From assembly GCA_016217735.1 (NCBI GenBank), contig JACRGQ010000044.1, forward strand, positions 1 through 37,052: 37,052 nt of DNA, in the 5' to 3' direction. The first letter of the stretch is position 1. Every line of letters starts with the position of its first letter. Made by a program: the position numbers and the translations under genes. Of the stretch, positions 1 to 7,950 are shown in pieces. The notes below the pieces were generated by a model. It made no database searches and was not told where the DNA came from. It saw only the letters and a program-made list of their open reading frames with translations. This stretch comes from Nitrospinota bacterium (GTDB lineage Bacteria > Nitrospinota_A > UBA7883 > JACRGQ01).

Positions 1-68
1 GAACGGATAATTTCCTGTTGAACGGCTATCTTCATTATTTCAGCGTCCTTGATTTCCAGTTTTCTCAT
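1..68 (-). CDS. Start of a possible IS630-type transposase (partial, runs off left edge)
   Basis: A minus-strand ATG at 68 opens a frame of 22 codons that continues past the window edge without a stop. A good ribosome site (AGGGGG) lies about 6 bases upstream. The peptide starts MRKLEIKDAEIMK and continues AVQQEII. From memory this resembles the N-terminus of winged-helix transposases of the IS630 group, but 22 residues is too little to prove it. The neighbouring AT-rich gene and the broken cobO remnant fit a mobile-element context. It could equally be the start of an unrelated small protein. Confidence 0.35.
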   Translation of the reverse strand, partial: MRKLEIKDAEIMKIAVQQEIIR

Positions 69-121
69 GGCTTGCCCCCTTTTGGTGCAGGATAAACCAT
101 TTTGCAGTTATGCGCAATTAC

Positions 122-2383
122 TTATGTCGCTATGTATAGAAGCCGATTTTTATACATCCAAAGCTCGTCGGGCACTTTTGTCTTAGCAAGATGGTTTAAG
201 AGGTAATCCTCAATCTGACTCTCAACAGCCGCTCTATATTCTTTATATTTTTGGGATTCATTTCGGTCTATCCATTCTCTTGAAAGTGATAGTTTTATGT
301 TCCCCCTTAAATCAAACCTGCGATTAATGCTTTTTTCGATGTAACGGCGTCGGAGGTCTAAGGCGAGATTCAGCCCCTGAATACATTCCACATCTCCAAT
401 CAGTGGAAGACGCTCTTGGTGGGGGTGGTTCCTAAAATAGGTTTCCATCCAATTTGCAGATTTAATTTCGATCCATTCCCTATGTCTATATAAATAGAAA
501 TATAATTCCCCTTCAAATCCATCCCCCTTCATGGGTACTGCGTCGATTTCAAAAAAAGCCCCTGCCTCGTCTGCCACCAGTACTTTTGCAATAAAGTCCT
601 CAGGCCGTTCAGCCTTTATCTCATGCTTTCCTCCTGGGCTGTCTATGTAAATTGGAAATTCAACGCGAAGGCATAATTTGCGCACTTGGGCAAACCCCCT
701 CCTTACTCGAAGTACTCGATCAGCCCCACTAGCATCTAGCCCGTTCATTAAGCGGACTTTTACTTTAGTTCCGCTCTTGCGCCGTTCACCCTCTTCCAAA
801 AGAATGAAAGACTGATACCCGCCTAAAGTAACTTTCAAATTGTTATGTACACTGCCGGAAGAATCCTTATAAGTCTCTACCTCAACATGGTCACTCGCCG
901 CAAACACCGAAAGAAAACCAACGCCGAACCGGCTCATTGGAATAAACTGAAATTTACTTCTAAACTCGTCTGTTACATAGTAGGAGCGGCCTGCTTGAAG
1001 AAAAAAACGGTGAAGGATTTCATCATCCATCCCAATGCCAGAATCTTCTATCTCAAAGACCTGATGGGTTTCAGTCCTATTTGCAAGGATATTTGGCACC
1101 TCTTCCTCATACCATCTAATATTTATGGGGTATTTCTGCCGTACGTCTTCTGGTACTTCCGTTGGGCATTTGGGCAGATCCTTGCCGTCACTTTTCAGAT
1201 CGAGATACATTTTGCAACGATTCGCATCCAAAGCATTTTGGATCAGTTCCCGGGCAAATGCAGATGGGTCGGCATATGCATCGCGTATCAATCGCTCAAA
1301 TATCGCCTTTTGATCAAGCTCAAATTTCCAGTCAAATGGGATATATTTTGCCGCAACGCTGCGGCCAATATTAATGGTTGCGCCTTCACCTTCCAGCTTT
1401 ATTATTGGTTTTTTCCATTCTTTATGCCTAGCGGCATTTTGCATGACTGATCCCGCGTCATTTACCTCATCCACCAGCCATTTGCACCACGACATGAGGA
1501 GTCTGTGTTCTTCTGGTGTATCACATTTTGCTGTTATCTCTATTTTGTCGGTCGCGGTCAGGCGGTGTACTATTTTTTGGTGTTTACTCCAGTGTGCATA
1601 ACTGGTGGACGGAAGCGGTGAAGCGGCATTTAGCAACAAGGGACAAGCACGGTCGTTACTGATGTCCAACAGGTCGCCAATGCGTAGCAAATAAGATAAG
1701 AACCGAAGGTTTACGATATCCCCTCTGATGTCTGTTCTTTCAGGATATCGATCCTTGTTTTCCAGATCGGCACGGTCAAGACCATGGGCCAAGCAGACAT
1801 CGCTAATAGCTTTTTTTAAGTTGGGATCGTCAAAGCCGAACTGGGCAAGGCTTTGTTCGTGCTGCGTAATCAATCTTGCAGATCGCGTATGGTGTTCCCT
1901 TCTCAAATATTCCGCGATAATCTGCCGCAAATAGACATTTGAATAATACTTCTGCTCTTCGTTAGTAGCCTTATCCTCCATCGCGCATATTTCTTTGTAG
2001 TCACTCGCTGCTTGTCCCCCTTCACCAACCCATTTCTTCCACCCTTCCGAGCTAAGGATTTTCGCCTTTTCATCGTTGGAAACCACCATCCCCGCATCGT
2101 GAAGATAAGCAGCAGCTATTAAAATATATACCTCCACGGCTGATAGCTGTACGGCCGGTTTTTCGAAATTACGTTCTATAAACAGAAGGCAGGAAAGCTG
2201 GCGGATGATCTCCTCACTATGCTCAATAGTGTGGGCCGTATAATGCTCAAAAGTGGGAATGGTGTACGAAAGCCAAAGTCCTACTTTCATTTTCAGTTCG
2301 GACAGTTTGCCTACATAGGATTTATCGTGATCTATTTTACTTAGATACTTCCAAAGAGCGGTGTTTTTAACGTCACCCGGCAT
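122..2383 (-). CDS. HD-domain plus HSP90-like ATPase fusion protein
   Basis: A 753-aa cytoplasmic protein with two recognisable parts. The N-terminal third looks like an HD metal-phosphohydrolase domain: H51/H55 in HTIEH, the H95-D96 doublet in YLHDAG, a second histidine pair near 164-165, and a late aspartate near 237 in LLRIGDLLD. The middle is a GHKL/HSP90-type ATPase: ELIQNALDA (E379, N383, D386), DSGIGM (447-452) and FGVGFLSVF (486-494). The last 250 residues lack the recognisable HSP90 dimer region. The start is set by GGAGGGG just upstream of ATG 2383. Codon usage is much more AT-rich than the downstream genes, and the gene lies between a transposase-like start and a gene remnant, so transfer is likely. 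HSP90-like ATPases fused to other enzymatic domains occur in prokaryotic defence loci. A defence role here is inference only. Confidence 0.8.
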   Translation of the reverse strand: MPGDVKNTALWKYLSKIDHDKSYVGKLSELKMKVGLWLSYTIPTFEHYTAHTIEHSEEIIRQLSCLLFIERNFEKPAVQLSAVEVYILIAAAYLHDAGMVVSNDEKAKILSSEGWKKWVGEGGQAASDYKEICAMEDKATNEEQKYYSNVYLRQIIAEYLRREHHTRSARLITQHEQSLAQFGFDDPNLKKAISDVCLAHGLDRADLENKDRYPERTDIRGDIVNLRFLSYLLRIGDLLDISNDRACPLLLNAASPLPSTSYAHWSKHQKIVHRLTATDKIEITAKCDTPEEHRLLMSWCKWLVDEVNDAGSVMQNAARHKEWKKPIIKLEGEGATINIGRSVAAKYIPFDWKFELDQKAIFERLIRDAYADPSAFARELIQNALDANRCKMYLDLKSDGKDLPKCPTEVPEDVRQKYPINIRWYEEEVPNILANRTETHQVFEIEDSGIGMDDEILHRFFLQAGRSYYVTDEFRSKFQFIPMSRFGVGFLSVFAASDHVEVETYKDSSGSVHNNLKVTLGGYQSFILLEEGERRKSGTKVKVRLMNGLDASGADRVLRVRRGFAQVRKLCLRVEFPIYIDSPGGKHEIKAERPEDFIAKVLVADEAGAFFEIDAVPMKGDGFEGELYFYLYRHREWIEIKSANWMETYFRNHPHQERLPLIGDVECIQGLNLALDLRRRYIEKSINRRFDLRGNIKLSLSREWIDRNESQKYKEYRAAVESQIEDYLLNHLAKTKVPDELWMYKNRLLYIAT

Positions 2384-2516
2384 TTACCCCTCCCACACAT
2401 TTACGGAGAACAAGGTTGCTTGATGCTTCCATCACCCTGTTTACAATGATATTTATGCTATGCCATCCGGCATATGCAGTCAAGAAATCCATGTTATTCA
2501 GTCAACTTTTTGTGGG

Positions 2517-2660
2517 TCAAAAGTCGAGTCCCTTTTGGGCGGAGATGCCGGCCTCATACGGGTGCTTGATAGAATCGATATTGCTCACCATGTCGGCCAG
2601 CGCAATCAGCTCCGGCGTTGCGCCGCGCCCGGCAAGAATAAGGTGCGTGGCGGTGTCATG
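2517..2660 (-). pseudogene. cobO: C-terminal remnant of cob(I)yrinic acid a,c-diamide adenosyltransferase
   Basis: Reading the minus strand from 2660 to the TGA at 2517-2519 gives 47 codons with the closing pattern of CobO/BtuR corrinoid adenosyltransferases. It contains THLILAGRGATPELI, then ALADMVSNID, then IKHPYEAGISAQKGLDF and a stop. The family normally ends HLVLTGR..PPELIE.AD.VTEM..VKHPY..GI.AQKGIEF. The roughly 130-150 upstream residues carrying the P-loop are absent: above 2660 the frame no longer looks like CobO. The natural stop is intact, so this is a 5'-truncated relic, not a functional gene. Confidence 0.75.
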
Positions 2661-3053
2661 CCGGGCTTGACTTGGGAGCGGCGAAATATAATGGAGCCTG
2701 CCGCGTACAAACCGTCGCGGAGGTACCCTTCAAAGGTACGGCACCCGGAAATATTTCCAAAGCTTTCTTCCTCCGGTGGGCATAAATCTGTTGAGTTGAA
2801 ATGCTATAAAGCAAGACCCCGTCCCGCCCGCCAATAAAGCCCGGCGTTAAGATCACAGATCATCGGGGCGCTGTTGGCGAATATCCATGCAAGAAAGCTC
2901 ATGCCTTGCGTTGAGCAGCGCGCCGCTGAATTCCAATACCGCTATCCAGTGCGCCGCGAACCATGCGGTCATCAGCCTCCGCTCCCCATAAAAATTTCGG
3001 CGATGCAATGTGAAGCGCCATTATGCGCATTTCGCGGGTTCCAGCCGCCGCCG
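2661..3053. other. Decayed or non-coding stretch between cobO relic and hydrolase gene
   Basis: No intact gene is visible in these 393 bases. On the minus strand, fragments look protein-like but sit in different frames. One is GYLRDGLYAAGSIIF (about 2,690-2,740). Another is a 39-aa frame at 2853-2972 that starts MTAWFAAHWIAVLEFSGALL behind a good ribosome site (GGAGG) and then stops. The pattern fits a gene broken by frameshifts. I cannot name the family. Confidence 0.4.
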
Positions 3054-3920
3054 TCACGGCAGCGCGGCAAGCCACGCCAAAAGCCGGGGGCGATACGCGC
3101 CCCCGTTCACATGAAAAGCCTCGATATGCCCGCCGCCGGGGATCTCCCAATATTCCTTTGGATCGCGCGCCAGTTCAAAGATCCTGCGCCCGTGTGAAAC
3201 CGGCACCACCGCATCGGCATCGCCATGCACCACCAGCAGCGGCACCGGCGCGATGGATGCGATATGCCGTTCGGGCGAATACTCGTCCGACACCAGCAAC
3301 AGGCCGAGCCACTGCATCGGCCACGTGAGCCACCACTGCGCCAGCTTCTGCCGCGCGATGGCCTGGTAGGAATAAAACCCCGCCTCTTCAATCACGCCGC
3401 TCAGCCGCGCCTTTTCTTCAAAATCCGCCAACGCCCGCGCCAGCGCCGCCCCGCCCAGCGATTGCCCGTAGGCTATCACCTTCAGCCGGCGCCCGATGTT
3501 CCGTTCCCGTTCGCGCGTGAGCTGCATTCCCGCCTCAAGCGCCGCCACTATGTCGCCATTGACATGCGCGGGAGTGGCCACCCCTTCCGACGCGCCATAC
3601 CCTTCGTAGTCGAACACAAAAAGGTTGTACCCCTCCTTCGCCAGCCACGCGACGTTCATGAAGTGCGCCGTCATGTTCTGCGCATTGCCGTGGCAGTGGA
3701 TGATCGTCCCCTTCTCTTCCGTCCCTTCGGCGGCGGGTATCCACCATCCTCCCAGTTGCGCGCCGCCCGGAGCGGTGAAGATATATTCGCGGTACGGAAG
3801 CCCCGCCTCGACCGGCGTGGCGTAAAGCCTGCCCGCCGGCTGGTAAAAAACGCCGGTGCAGGCCGGCACGGCCAGAAGAAAGGCCATCGTGACGGCGGCG
3901 AGTGCGAAGCGTTTGCGCAT
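3054..3920 (-). CDS. Alpha/beta-hydrolase lipoprotein (BEM46/ABHD13-like)
   Basis: A serine hydrolase of the alpha/beta fold, probably anchored to a membrane as a lipoprotein. Numbered from the ATG at 3920, residues 1-21 form a signal peptide (MRKRF, a hydrophobic core, then a lipobox-like VPAC with Cys21). The oxyanion region is HCHGNAQN (about 75-82). The nucleophile lies in GQSLGG (Ser154), the acid near GDADAVVP (Asp234/236), and the histidine in GGGHIEA (His265). Layout and length (288 aa) match BEM46-type hydrolases of unknown substrate. A TTG 18 bases further upstream (3938) could also serve as start, but the ATG gives a cleaner signal peptide. Nearest neighbours give no pathway clue. 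Confidence 0.8.
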   Translation of the reverse strand: MRKRFALAAVTMAFLLAVPACTGVFYQPAGRLYATPVEAGLPYREYIFTAPGGAQLGGWWIPAAEGTEEKGTIIHCHGNAQNMTAHFMNVAWLAKEGYNLFVFDYEGYGASEGVATPAHVNGDIVAALEAGMQLTRERERNIGRRLKVIAYGQSLGGAALARALADFEEKARLSGVIEEAGFYSYQAIARQKLAQWWLTWPMQWLGLLLVSDEYSPERHIASIAPVPLLVVHGDADAVVPVSHGRRIFELARDPKEYWEIPGGGHIEAFHVNGGAYRPRLLAWLAALP

Positions 3921-4136
3921 GCGCCTATTATGAAGCAATTTCCGGGGTTAACCCGCTTTATTCACCGAATATAGCGGGAAAACCGTCAAGCTTTTGAAAA
4001 GGCGCGGCGGCGAAGCATTTTTCGCGGGAAACATATTGACAGTATGTTGACCAAGAAAAATGCAAGCCAACGCGATAATTTTCAAAAGATCGACGGTTTC
4101 CGGATTATGAACGGCAACGCCGTGAATAATCCGGAG

Positions 4137-4511
4137 TTATTCCGCTTTGGCCTTTTCCAGCTTGAGCAGCAGGCGGATCGCCTGTTGCGTTTCACCGGAG
4201 GCCTTGCGGTAGGCTTCCACCAGCGCCCGCTCGGCGGGAGCCATCGGCGGACCGTATTTTTTCCGCACGTCGGCCACCGCCTTGGAATACTGATCCGGGT
4301 TGCGCCCGGTCAAAATCCAGTCCACGGTGACAAACCCGCGCGCCGCAATCCAAAAAAGATAGCTGGGGGGCGGATAGGCCATTCCCCGCTCGCAACGGGA
4401 AACCATGTCCTGCGATACGCCGGCCTCCGCGGCGGCGGCCTCCTGCGAAACATCCCCCCGCAGTTTTTTGAGGCGCTTCCCCACCTCGGCCAGATTCACC
4501 GCGCCGGACAC
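4137..4511 (-). CDS. XRE-family HTH transcriptional regulator
   Basis: A small DNA-binding protein of about 124 aa. The N-terminal half is a Cro/CI-type helix-turn-helix: VGKRLKKLRGDVSQEAAAAEAG, then VSQDMVSRCERG. The following DWILTG segment is common in phage-repressor-like XRE proteins. The C-terminal half (about 70-124) is a helical extension rich in Ala, Lys and Glu. I prefer the GTG at 4511 because a GGGGG ribosome site sits 4 bases upstream; another GTG exists at 4529. It is transcribed divergently from the CI-like gene at 4732, and a perfect 14-bp palindrome lies between them, which suggests autoregulation. Confidence 0.8.
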   Translation of the reverse strand: MSGAVNLAEVGKRLKKLRGDVSQEAAAAEAGVSQDMVSRCERGMAYPPPSYLFWIAARGFVTVDWILTGRNPDQYSKAVADVRKKYGPPMAPAERALVEAYRKASGETQQAIRLLLKLEKAKAE

Positions 4512-4555
4512 CAAACCCCCGCTACGCACATGGAATTATTTATCGCTTGACTTTT

Positions 4556-4569
4556 ACGCATATATGCGT
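4556..4569. promoter_or_regulatory. Perfect 14-bp palindrome, probable operator
   Basis: ACGCATATATGCGT is self-complementary over its full length. It lies about 45 bases upstream of the XRE gene start, in the space between the two divergent HTH genes. Placement and symmetry suit a dimeric HTH repressor, most simply the XRE protein itself. No binding data are available. Confidence 0.5.
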
Positions 4570-4628
4570 TTAACTCCACCACATGGGACGCCGCACGGTT
4601 TTATTATTACTACTTTCACCTCCCCCTT

Positions 4629-4662
4629 CCCCGTCCTCCGCGGAGGGCCGGAGGGGACGGGG
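4629..4662. repeat. GC-rich imperfect hairpin in divergent intergenic region
   Basis: CCCCGTCCTCC (4629-4639) can pair with GGAGGGGACGGGG (4650-4662), with a two-base bulge. It is followed by an AT-rich run. The C/G composition resembles the intergenic palindromes at 5571 and 29,820-29,900. It may be a repeat module or may act as a terminator; the sequence does not decide. Confidence 0.4.
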
Positions 4663-4731
4663 TAAATTATATACTTTATTTTCCATCATTCATAACCATG
4701 TCCGCCAAACCAACCATCCGGGAGAAATACC

Positions 4732-5118
4732 ATGACAGAAACGTTCAAGTACCGTCTCCAGGTGCTCATGAAAGGGGATCGCCCCTATACCTTCGCGCGC
4801 AAATGCGGCATCGAGAAAGGGCTGTTTCAGAACTACTGGCAAAAAGGGAAAATCCCCACCTATGAAAACCTGCTTAAGCTGCAAAGGGGCACCGGCTGCT
4901 CCATTGACTGGCTGCTCACCGGCCAGATACCGGCGCTGGAAGGAAGGATGGACAAACTGCGGTTTGTTGATTCCGGCGCCGAAACCGGCGCCCGCCAGCG
5001 CCGCTTCGTGCATACGGCGCTCATGCTCCGCAAAATCTTCCTGAACGCTCCCGAACGGGATATCACGGCGGTGGAGCTTCTGCTGAACTGCGTGCTGCGG
5101 CAGGCCACGCGCCGCTGA
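4732..5118 (+). CDS. Phage CI repressor-like HTH protein
   Basis: A 128-aa protein whose first 65 residues resemble the bacteriophage CI repressor N-terminal domain. YTFARKCGIEKGLFQNYW is the helix-turn-helix with its recognition helix, then GKIPTYENLLKLQ, then GCSIDWLLTG. The rest (70-128) is a basic helical tail with no peptidase domain, so it is not a LexA/CI self-cleaving repressor. The ribosome site GGGAGA is 6 bases before ATG 4732. It is divergent from the XRE gene at 4137-4511 and shares the DWLLTG/DWILTG element with it, so the two may form a switch pair. No other phage genes are nearby. Confidence 0.75.
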   Translation: MTETFKYRLQVLMKGDRPYTFARKCGIEKGLFQNYWQKGKIPTYENLLKLQRGTGCSIDWLLTGQIPALEGRMDKLRFVDSGAETGARQRRFVHTALMLRKIFLNAPERDITAVELLLNCVLRQATRR

Positions 5119-5128
5119 CGGCGCGGCG

Positions 5129-5159
5129 CGCCTCGCGGATGCCGGGCCGCCGCGAGGCG
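5129..5159 (+). terminator. Strong hairpin after CI-like gene
   Basis: CGCCTCGCGG (5129-5138) pairs perfectly with CCGCGAGGCG (5150-5159) around an 11-base loop, 10 bases after the stop codon at 5118. There is no clean T-run, only ACTTTTG a few bases on. It is a plausible but non-canonical terminator. Confidence 0.5.
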
Positions 5160-5247
5160 GCATGACTTTTGTGATACCTCCCCGCCCGTCCATGCGCTAT
5201 ATTTGCCCCTGCAATACCGCCGACACCATAATTGTGAGGGAATGCCG

Positions 5248-5547
5248 ATGGAAAAAATAACGCTGTCCGAACGTACCCGGTTTAACCCCATCTTCCAGCC
5301 GCAGATACTCCGCATGGCGGATGGCCTGAAAGTGCCGCTCATCTGCATGAACCCCGGCCAGTTCATCCCGCCCCACCCCGGCGGCACGGGGGTCTTTTAC
5401 ATCGTCGAAGGCAAGGCAACCATGACGATAGAGGGAAAAGATATCGCGGTATCGGCGGGCGACATGATATTCATCGAAAAGGGCGAAACCCGCGGCATCC
5501 AAGCGGTGGAAAAGCTGACCGCCTTCGCCGTCCACATCACCGGCTGA
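5248..5547 (+). CDS. Small cupin-domain protein
   Basis: A 99-aa single-domain beta-barrel protein of the cupin superfamily. It shows the first cupin motif in degenerate form (PGQFIPPHPGGTGVFYIVEGKATM) and the second as AGDMIFIEKGETRGI. The usual two-histidine motif 1 is reduced to a single histidine (PPHPGG), so metal binding and enzymatic activity are uncertain; it may bind a ligand or act as a sensor. The second of two nearby ATGs is preferred because GAGGGA is then 6 bases upstream. It stands alone between two hairpins, convergent with pyruvate kinase. Confidence 0.8.
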   Translation: MEKITLSERTRFNPIFQPQILRMADGLKVPLICMNPGQFIPPHPGGTGVFYIVEGKATMTIEGKDIAVSAGDMIFIEKGETRGIQAVEKLTAFAVHITG

Positions 5548-5570
5548 CAATTTTTCCCGGATTCCGAATT

Positions 5571-5596
5571 CTCCTCCCCTCATGTGAGGGGAGGAG
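5571..5596. terminator. Perfect 12-bp-arm hairpin between convergent genes
   Basis: CTCCTCCCCTCA (5571-5582) is followed two bases later by its exact reverse complement (5585-5596). It sits between the stop of the cupin gene (5547) and the stop of the convergent pyruvate kinase gene (5607), where a bidirectional terminator is expected. It lacks a long U tract, so it may instead be a dispersed palindromic repeat. Confidence 0.6.
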
Positions 5597-5606
5597 TGAG
5601 GCGGAG

Positions 5607-7037
5607 TTACGGGACGATCTCGACGCGCACCATGTTGGGCGCGGTGGGGCCGTCCATCCGCATACCGGAAACCAGCACCAGCCTGTTCCCCGTCTCCACC
5701 AATCCGCGCCGCTTGAGCTGCGCCAGCATGCCGGGCAGGCTTTGCGCTATCTCATTGCCGAATTTCTGCAAAAACGGCACCGCGCCGCGCACCAACGCCA
5801 GCTTGCGCAACGTATAATCGTAGCGCGTGAAGGCGAATAGCGGCGTGTTCGGGTGCAGGACGGCGATCTGCTTCACCATGTAGCCGCTGTCGGTTACCAC
5901 CATGATGCCGGAGGCGTCCAAAATGTCGGCCAAGCTCACGGCGGCGCGCGCAACGGCGTGGTTCACCTCGGTGATCTTATCGCGGGAAATATCCCAAGAG
6001 AGCACCCTGGCCTTATCGTGGTGGTAGCGTTCCATCTCTATCGCCGCGCCAGCCATCACCCGCACGCACTCTTCCGGATAACGCCCCACCGCCGTCTCGC
6101 CCGAAAGCATCAGCGCGTCGGCGTACGAATGCACCGCCACGCTCACATCCGAAATGTCGGCGCGCGTGGGCCGGGGGCTGTTCAGCATCGACTCCATCAT
6201 TTGCGTCGCCACGATCACCGGCTTGCCCGCGGCGCAGCACTTGTGGATTATGTCCCGCTGGATCACCGGCACCTGCACCAGCGGCATCTCGACGCCAAGG
6301 TCGCCGCGCGCCACCATGATCGCGCCCGAGGCCTCGATGATCGCATCTATGTTCCGCACCGCCTCGTGCCGCTCGATTTTTGCCACCACCTCGGCGTGCG
6401 AACCGGCGTGGGCAATCAGCTTTTTAAGCCGCAGCACATCATCCGCCTCGCGCACAAACGAAAGCGCCACATAGTCCACCCCCTCCGCCAAACCGGCCTT
6501 GAGGTCGCGCAAATCTTTTTCGGCAATGGGATCGGCGCTGATGGAAGCTTCCGGCAGGTTGATCCCTTTCTTGTTCTTCAAAGTGCCGCCGTTCAATACC
6601 TTGGCGTGGACGATGCCCCCCTTCTTTTCAACCACCTGAAGGGCCATTTTGCCATCGTCCAAAAGCACCCGGTTTCCCTTTGCCACGTCGCCATAAAACC
6701 CCTGATACTGCACGGGAATAAAGGAACCATCACTGACCGCGCTGGAAACCTTCAAGAGGACTTCTTTGCCATCGCGCAAGTCCGTTTCACCGGCGGCGAA
6801 TTCCCCCACGCGGATTTTGGGGCCGCCCAGATCGAGCAACACGGCGGCATGATAGCTGGTCGCTTTAGAGCCTTTCCGCACGTTGCGTATCTGGCGGCGG
6901 ATCTCCTCGGGTGAAGCGTGCGATGAATTGATGCGAAAGACGTTCGCCCCCGCGGCGATAAGCCGTTTGACCGCGGCGGGGCCGTCGGACGCAGGCCCCA
7001 GCGTAGCAATAATTTTTGTTTGTTTCATCACGCCCAT
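5607..7037 (-). CDS. pyk: Pyruvate kinase
   Basis: Catalyses phosphoenolpyruvate + ADP to pyruvate + ATP, the last step of glycolysis, in the cytoplasm. The 476-aa protein is full length for the family. The start shows TKIIATLGP (7-15). The active-site arginine is R35 in FRINSSH, where the common NFSHG has become NSSHA. GGPKIR (71-76), the metal/phosphate site VAKIE (K220, E222), ARGDLGVEMP (D246) and VATQMMESM (T278) are all present. The start ATG at 7037 has GGGGAGGAA 7 bases upstream. It lies 88 bp downstream of znuB on the same strand, but a TTGACG element in that gap suggests its own promoter. A hairpin at 5571-5596 lies after the stop. Confidence 0.96.
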   Translation of the reverse strand: MGVMKQTKIIATLGPASDGPAAVKRLIAAGANVFRINSSHASPEEIRRQIRNVRKGSKATSYHAAVLLDLGGPKIRVGEFAAGETDLRDGKEVLLKVSSAVSDGSFIPVQYQGFYGDVAKGNRVLLDDGKMALQVVEKKGGIVHAKVLNGGTLKNKKGINLPEASISADPIAEKDLRDLKAGLAEGVDYVALSFVREADDVLRLKKLIAHAGSHAEVVAKIERHEAVRNIDAIIEASGAIMVARGDLGVEMPLVQVPVIQRDIIHKCCAAGKPVIVATQMMESMLNSPRPTRADISDVSVAVHSYADALMLSGETAVGRYPEECVRVMAGAAIEMERYHHDKARVLSWDISRDKITEVNHAVARAAVSLADILDASGIMVVTDSGYMVKQIAVLHPNTPLFAFTRYDYTLRKLALVRGAVPFLQKFGNEIAQSLPGMLAQLKRRGLVETGNRLVLVSGMRMDGPTAPNMVRVEIVP

Positions 7038-7059
7038 ACCGCGTTCCTCCCCGGTTCAA

Positions 7060-7090
7060 GCCATAGCGAAAAGAACTCCCACTACGTCAA
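7060..7090 (-). promoter_or_regulatory. Possible sigma70 promoter of pyk
   Basis: On the minus strand TTGACG (7085-7090) is followed after 18-19 bases by CTATGG/TATGGC (7060-7066), about 25 bases before the pyk start. The -35 is good. The -10 and spacing are weak. Confidence 0.35.
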
Positions 7091-7125
7091 GTGTAACCCG
7101 AAAACGGCCCATGCGGCAAAAGGAG

Positions 7126-7935
7126 TTACAGTTGCGCGCCGAACCTTTTTAAGGGGAATGAGAGAAAGAAGAAAATGATGTTCACCAGCACGATGGCCGC
7201 GCCGCCGGGGATATTGCCATAAAACGAAAGCGCCATCCCGGCGATCACCGAAACCACCCCCAGCAGCGCGGCTATCGCCATCGTGACGCGAAAACCGCGC
7301 CCAAGCTGGATGGCGGTGACCGCCGGAATTATCACCAGCGCCGACGTAAGGAGCATCCCGACAATCTTGATGGTAAGCACCACCGCCACCGAGGTGAGCA
7401 ACGCCAGCAGGGTGTTTATGTAGCCGGTATTCACGCCGGAGACGGCGGCGAACTCCTCGTCGAATGAAACCGAAAGCAATGGGCGGTGGTAATACAGCAT
7501 GACCCCCGCCACCGCCACCGAAAGCGCCGCCGAGAGGTACATCTCCGCCGCGCCGATGGCTAAAATATTGCCGAACAGGTAGCTGAAGATGTCGACGTTA
7601 AAACCGCCGCCGTACGAGGCGAGGATGATCCCTCCCGCCACTCCGGCGGCCGACACCATGCCGATGGCCGCGTCGCCATAAAGCCGCGCCCGCTGCGCCA
7701 GCTTGAGAATGCCCAGCGAACTGGCCATCACCACCGGGATCGCCACAAACACCGGCGTGGCCCGCAGAAGCAGCCCGACGGCAACGCCGAAAAAGGATAC
7801 ATGCGCCAGTCCGTCGCCGATGAGCGATAGCCGCCGCAGCACCAGCACCACTCCCAGCATGGAGCAGATCACCGCCACGCAGCAGCCGGCCGCCAGTCCG
7901 CGCCAGACGAAACTATACGTTAAAAACTCAGCCAT
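7126..7935 (-). CDS. znuB: Zinc ABC transporter permease
   Basis: Membrane-spanning permease of the ABC-3 (zinc/manganese) family, 269 aa with about eight or nine hydrophobic helices. Recognisable family pieces are FVWRGLAAGCCVAVICSMLG at the start, LVLRRLSLIGDGLAHVSFFG (about 30-50), the DEEFAAVSGV loop (about 160) and IKIVGMLLTSALVIIPA (about 185-205). It would pair with the ATPase encoded just upstream (stop-to-start gap of 15 bp). Linkage to a Fur-type regulator favours zinc, though manganese cannot be excluded from sequence. No periplasmic substrate-binding protein gene is present in the window. Confidence 0.9.
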   Translation of the reverse strand: MAEFLTYSFVWRGLAAGCCVAVICSMLGVVLVLRRLSLIGDGLAHVSFFGVAVGLLLRATPVFVAIPVVMASSLGILKLAQRARLYGDAAIGMVSAAGVAGGIILASYGGGFNVDIFSYLFGNILAIGAAEMYLSAALSVAVAGVMLYYHRPLLSVSFDEEFAAVSGVNTGYINTLLALLTSVAVVLTIKIVGMLLTSALVIIPAVTAIQLGRGFRVTMAIAALLGVVSVIAGMALSFYGNIPGGAAIVLVNIIFFFLSFPLKRFGAQL

Positions 7936-7950
7936 AATTTCAATCCGGGT

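Noticed and set aside
4031-4047. ACATA/TATGT inverted repeat with TTGACA between
   Set aside because: Arms are only 5 bp and there is no good -10 or downstream gene on that strand; too weak to call a promoter.
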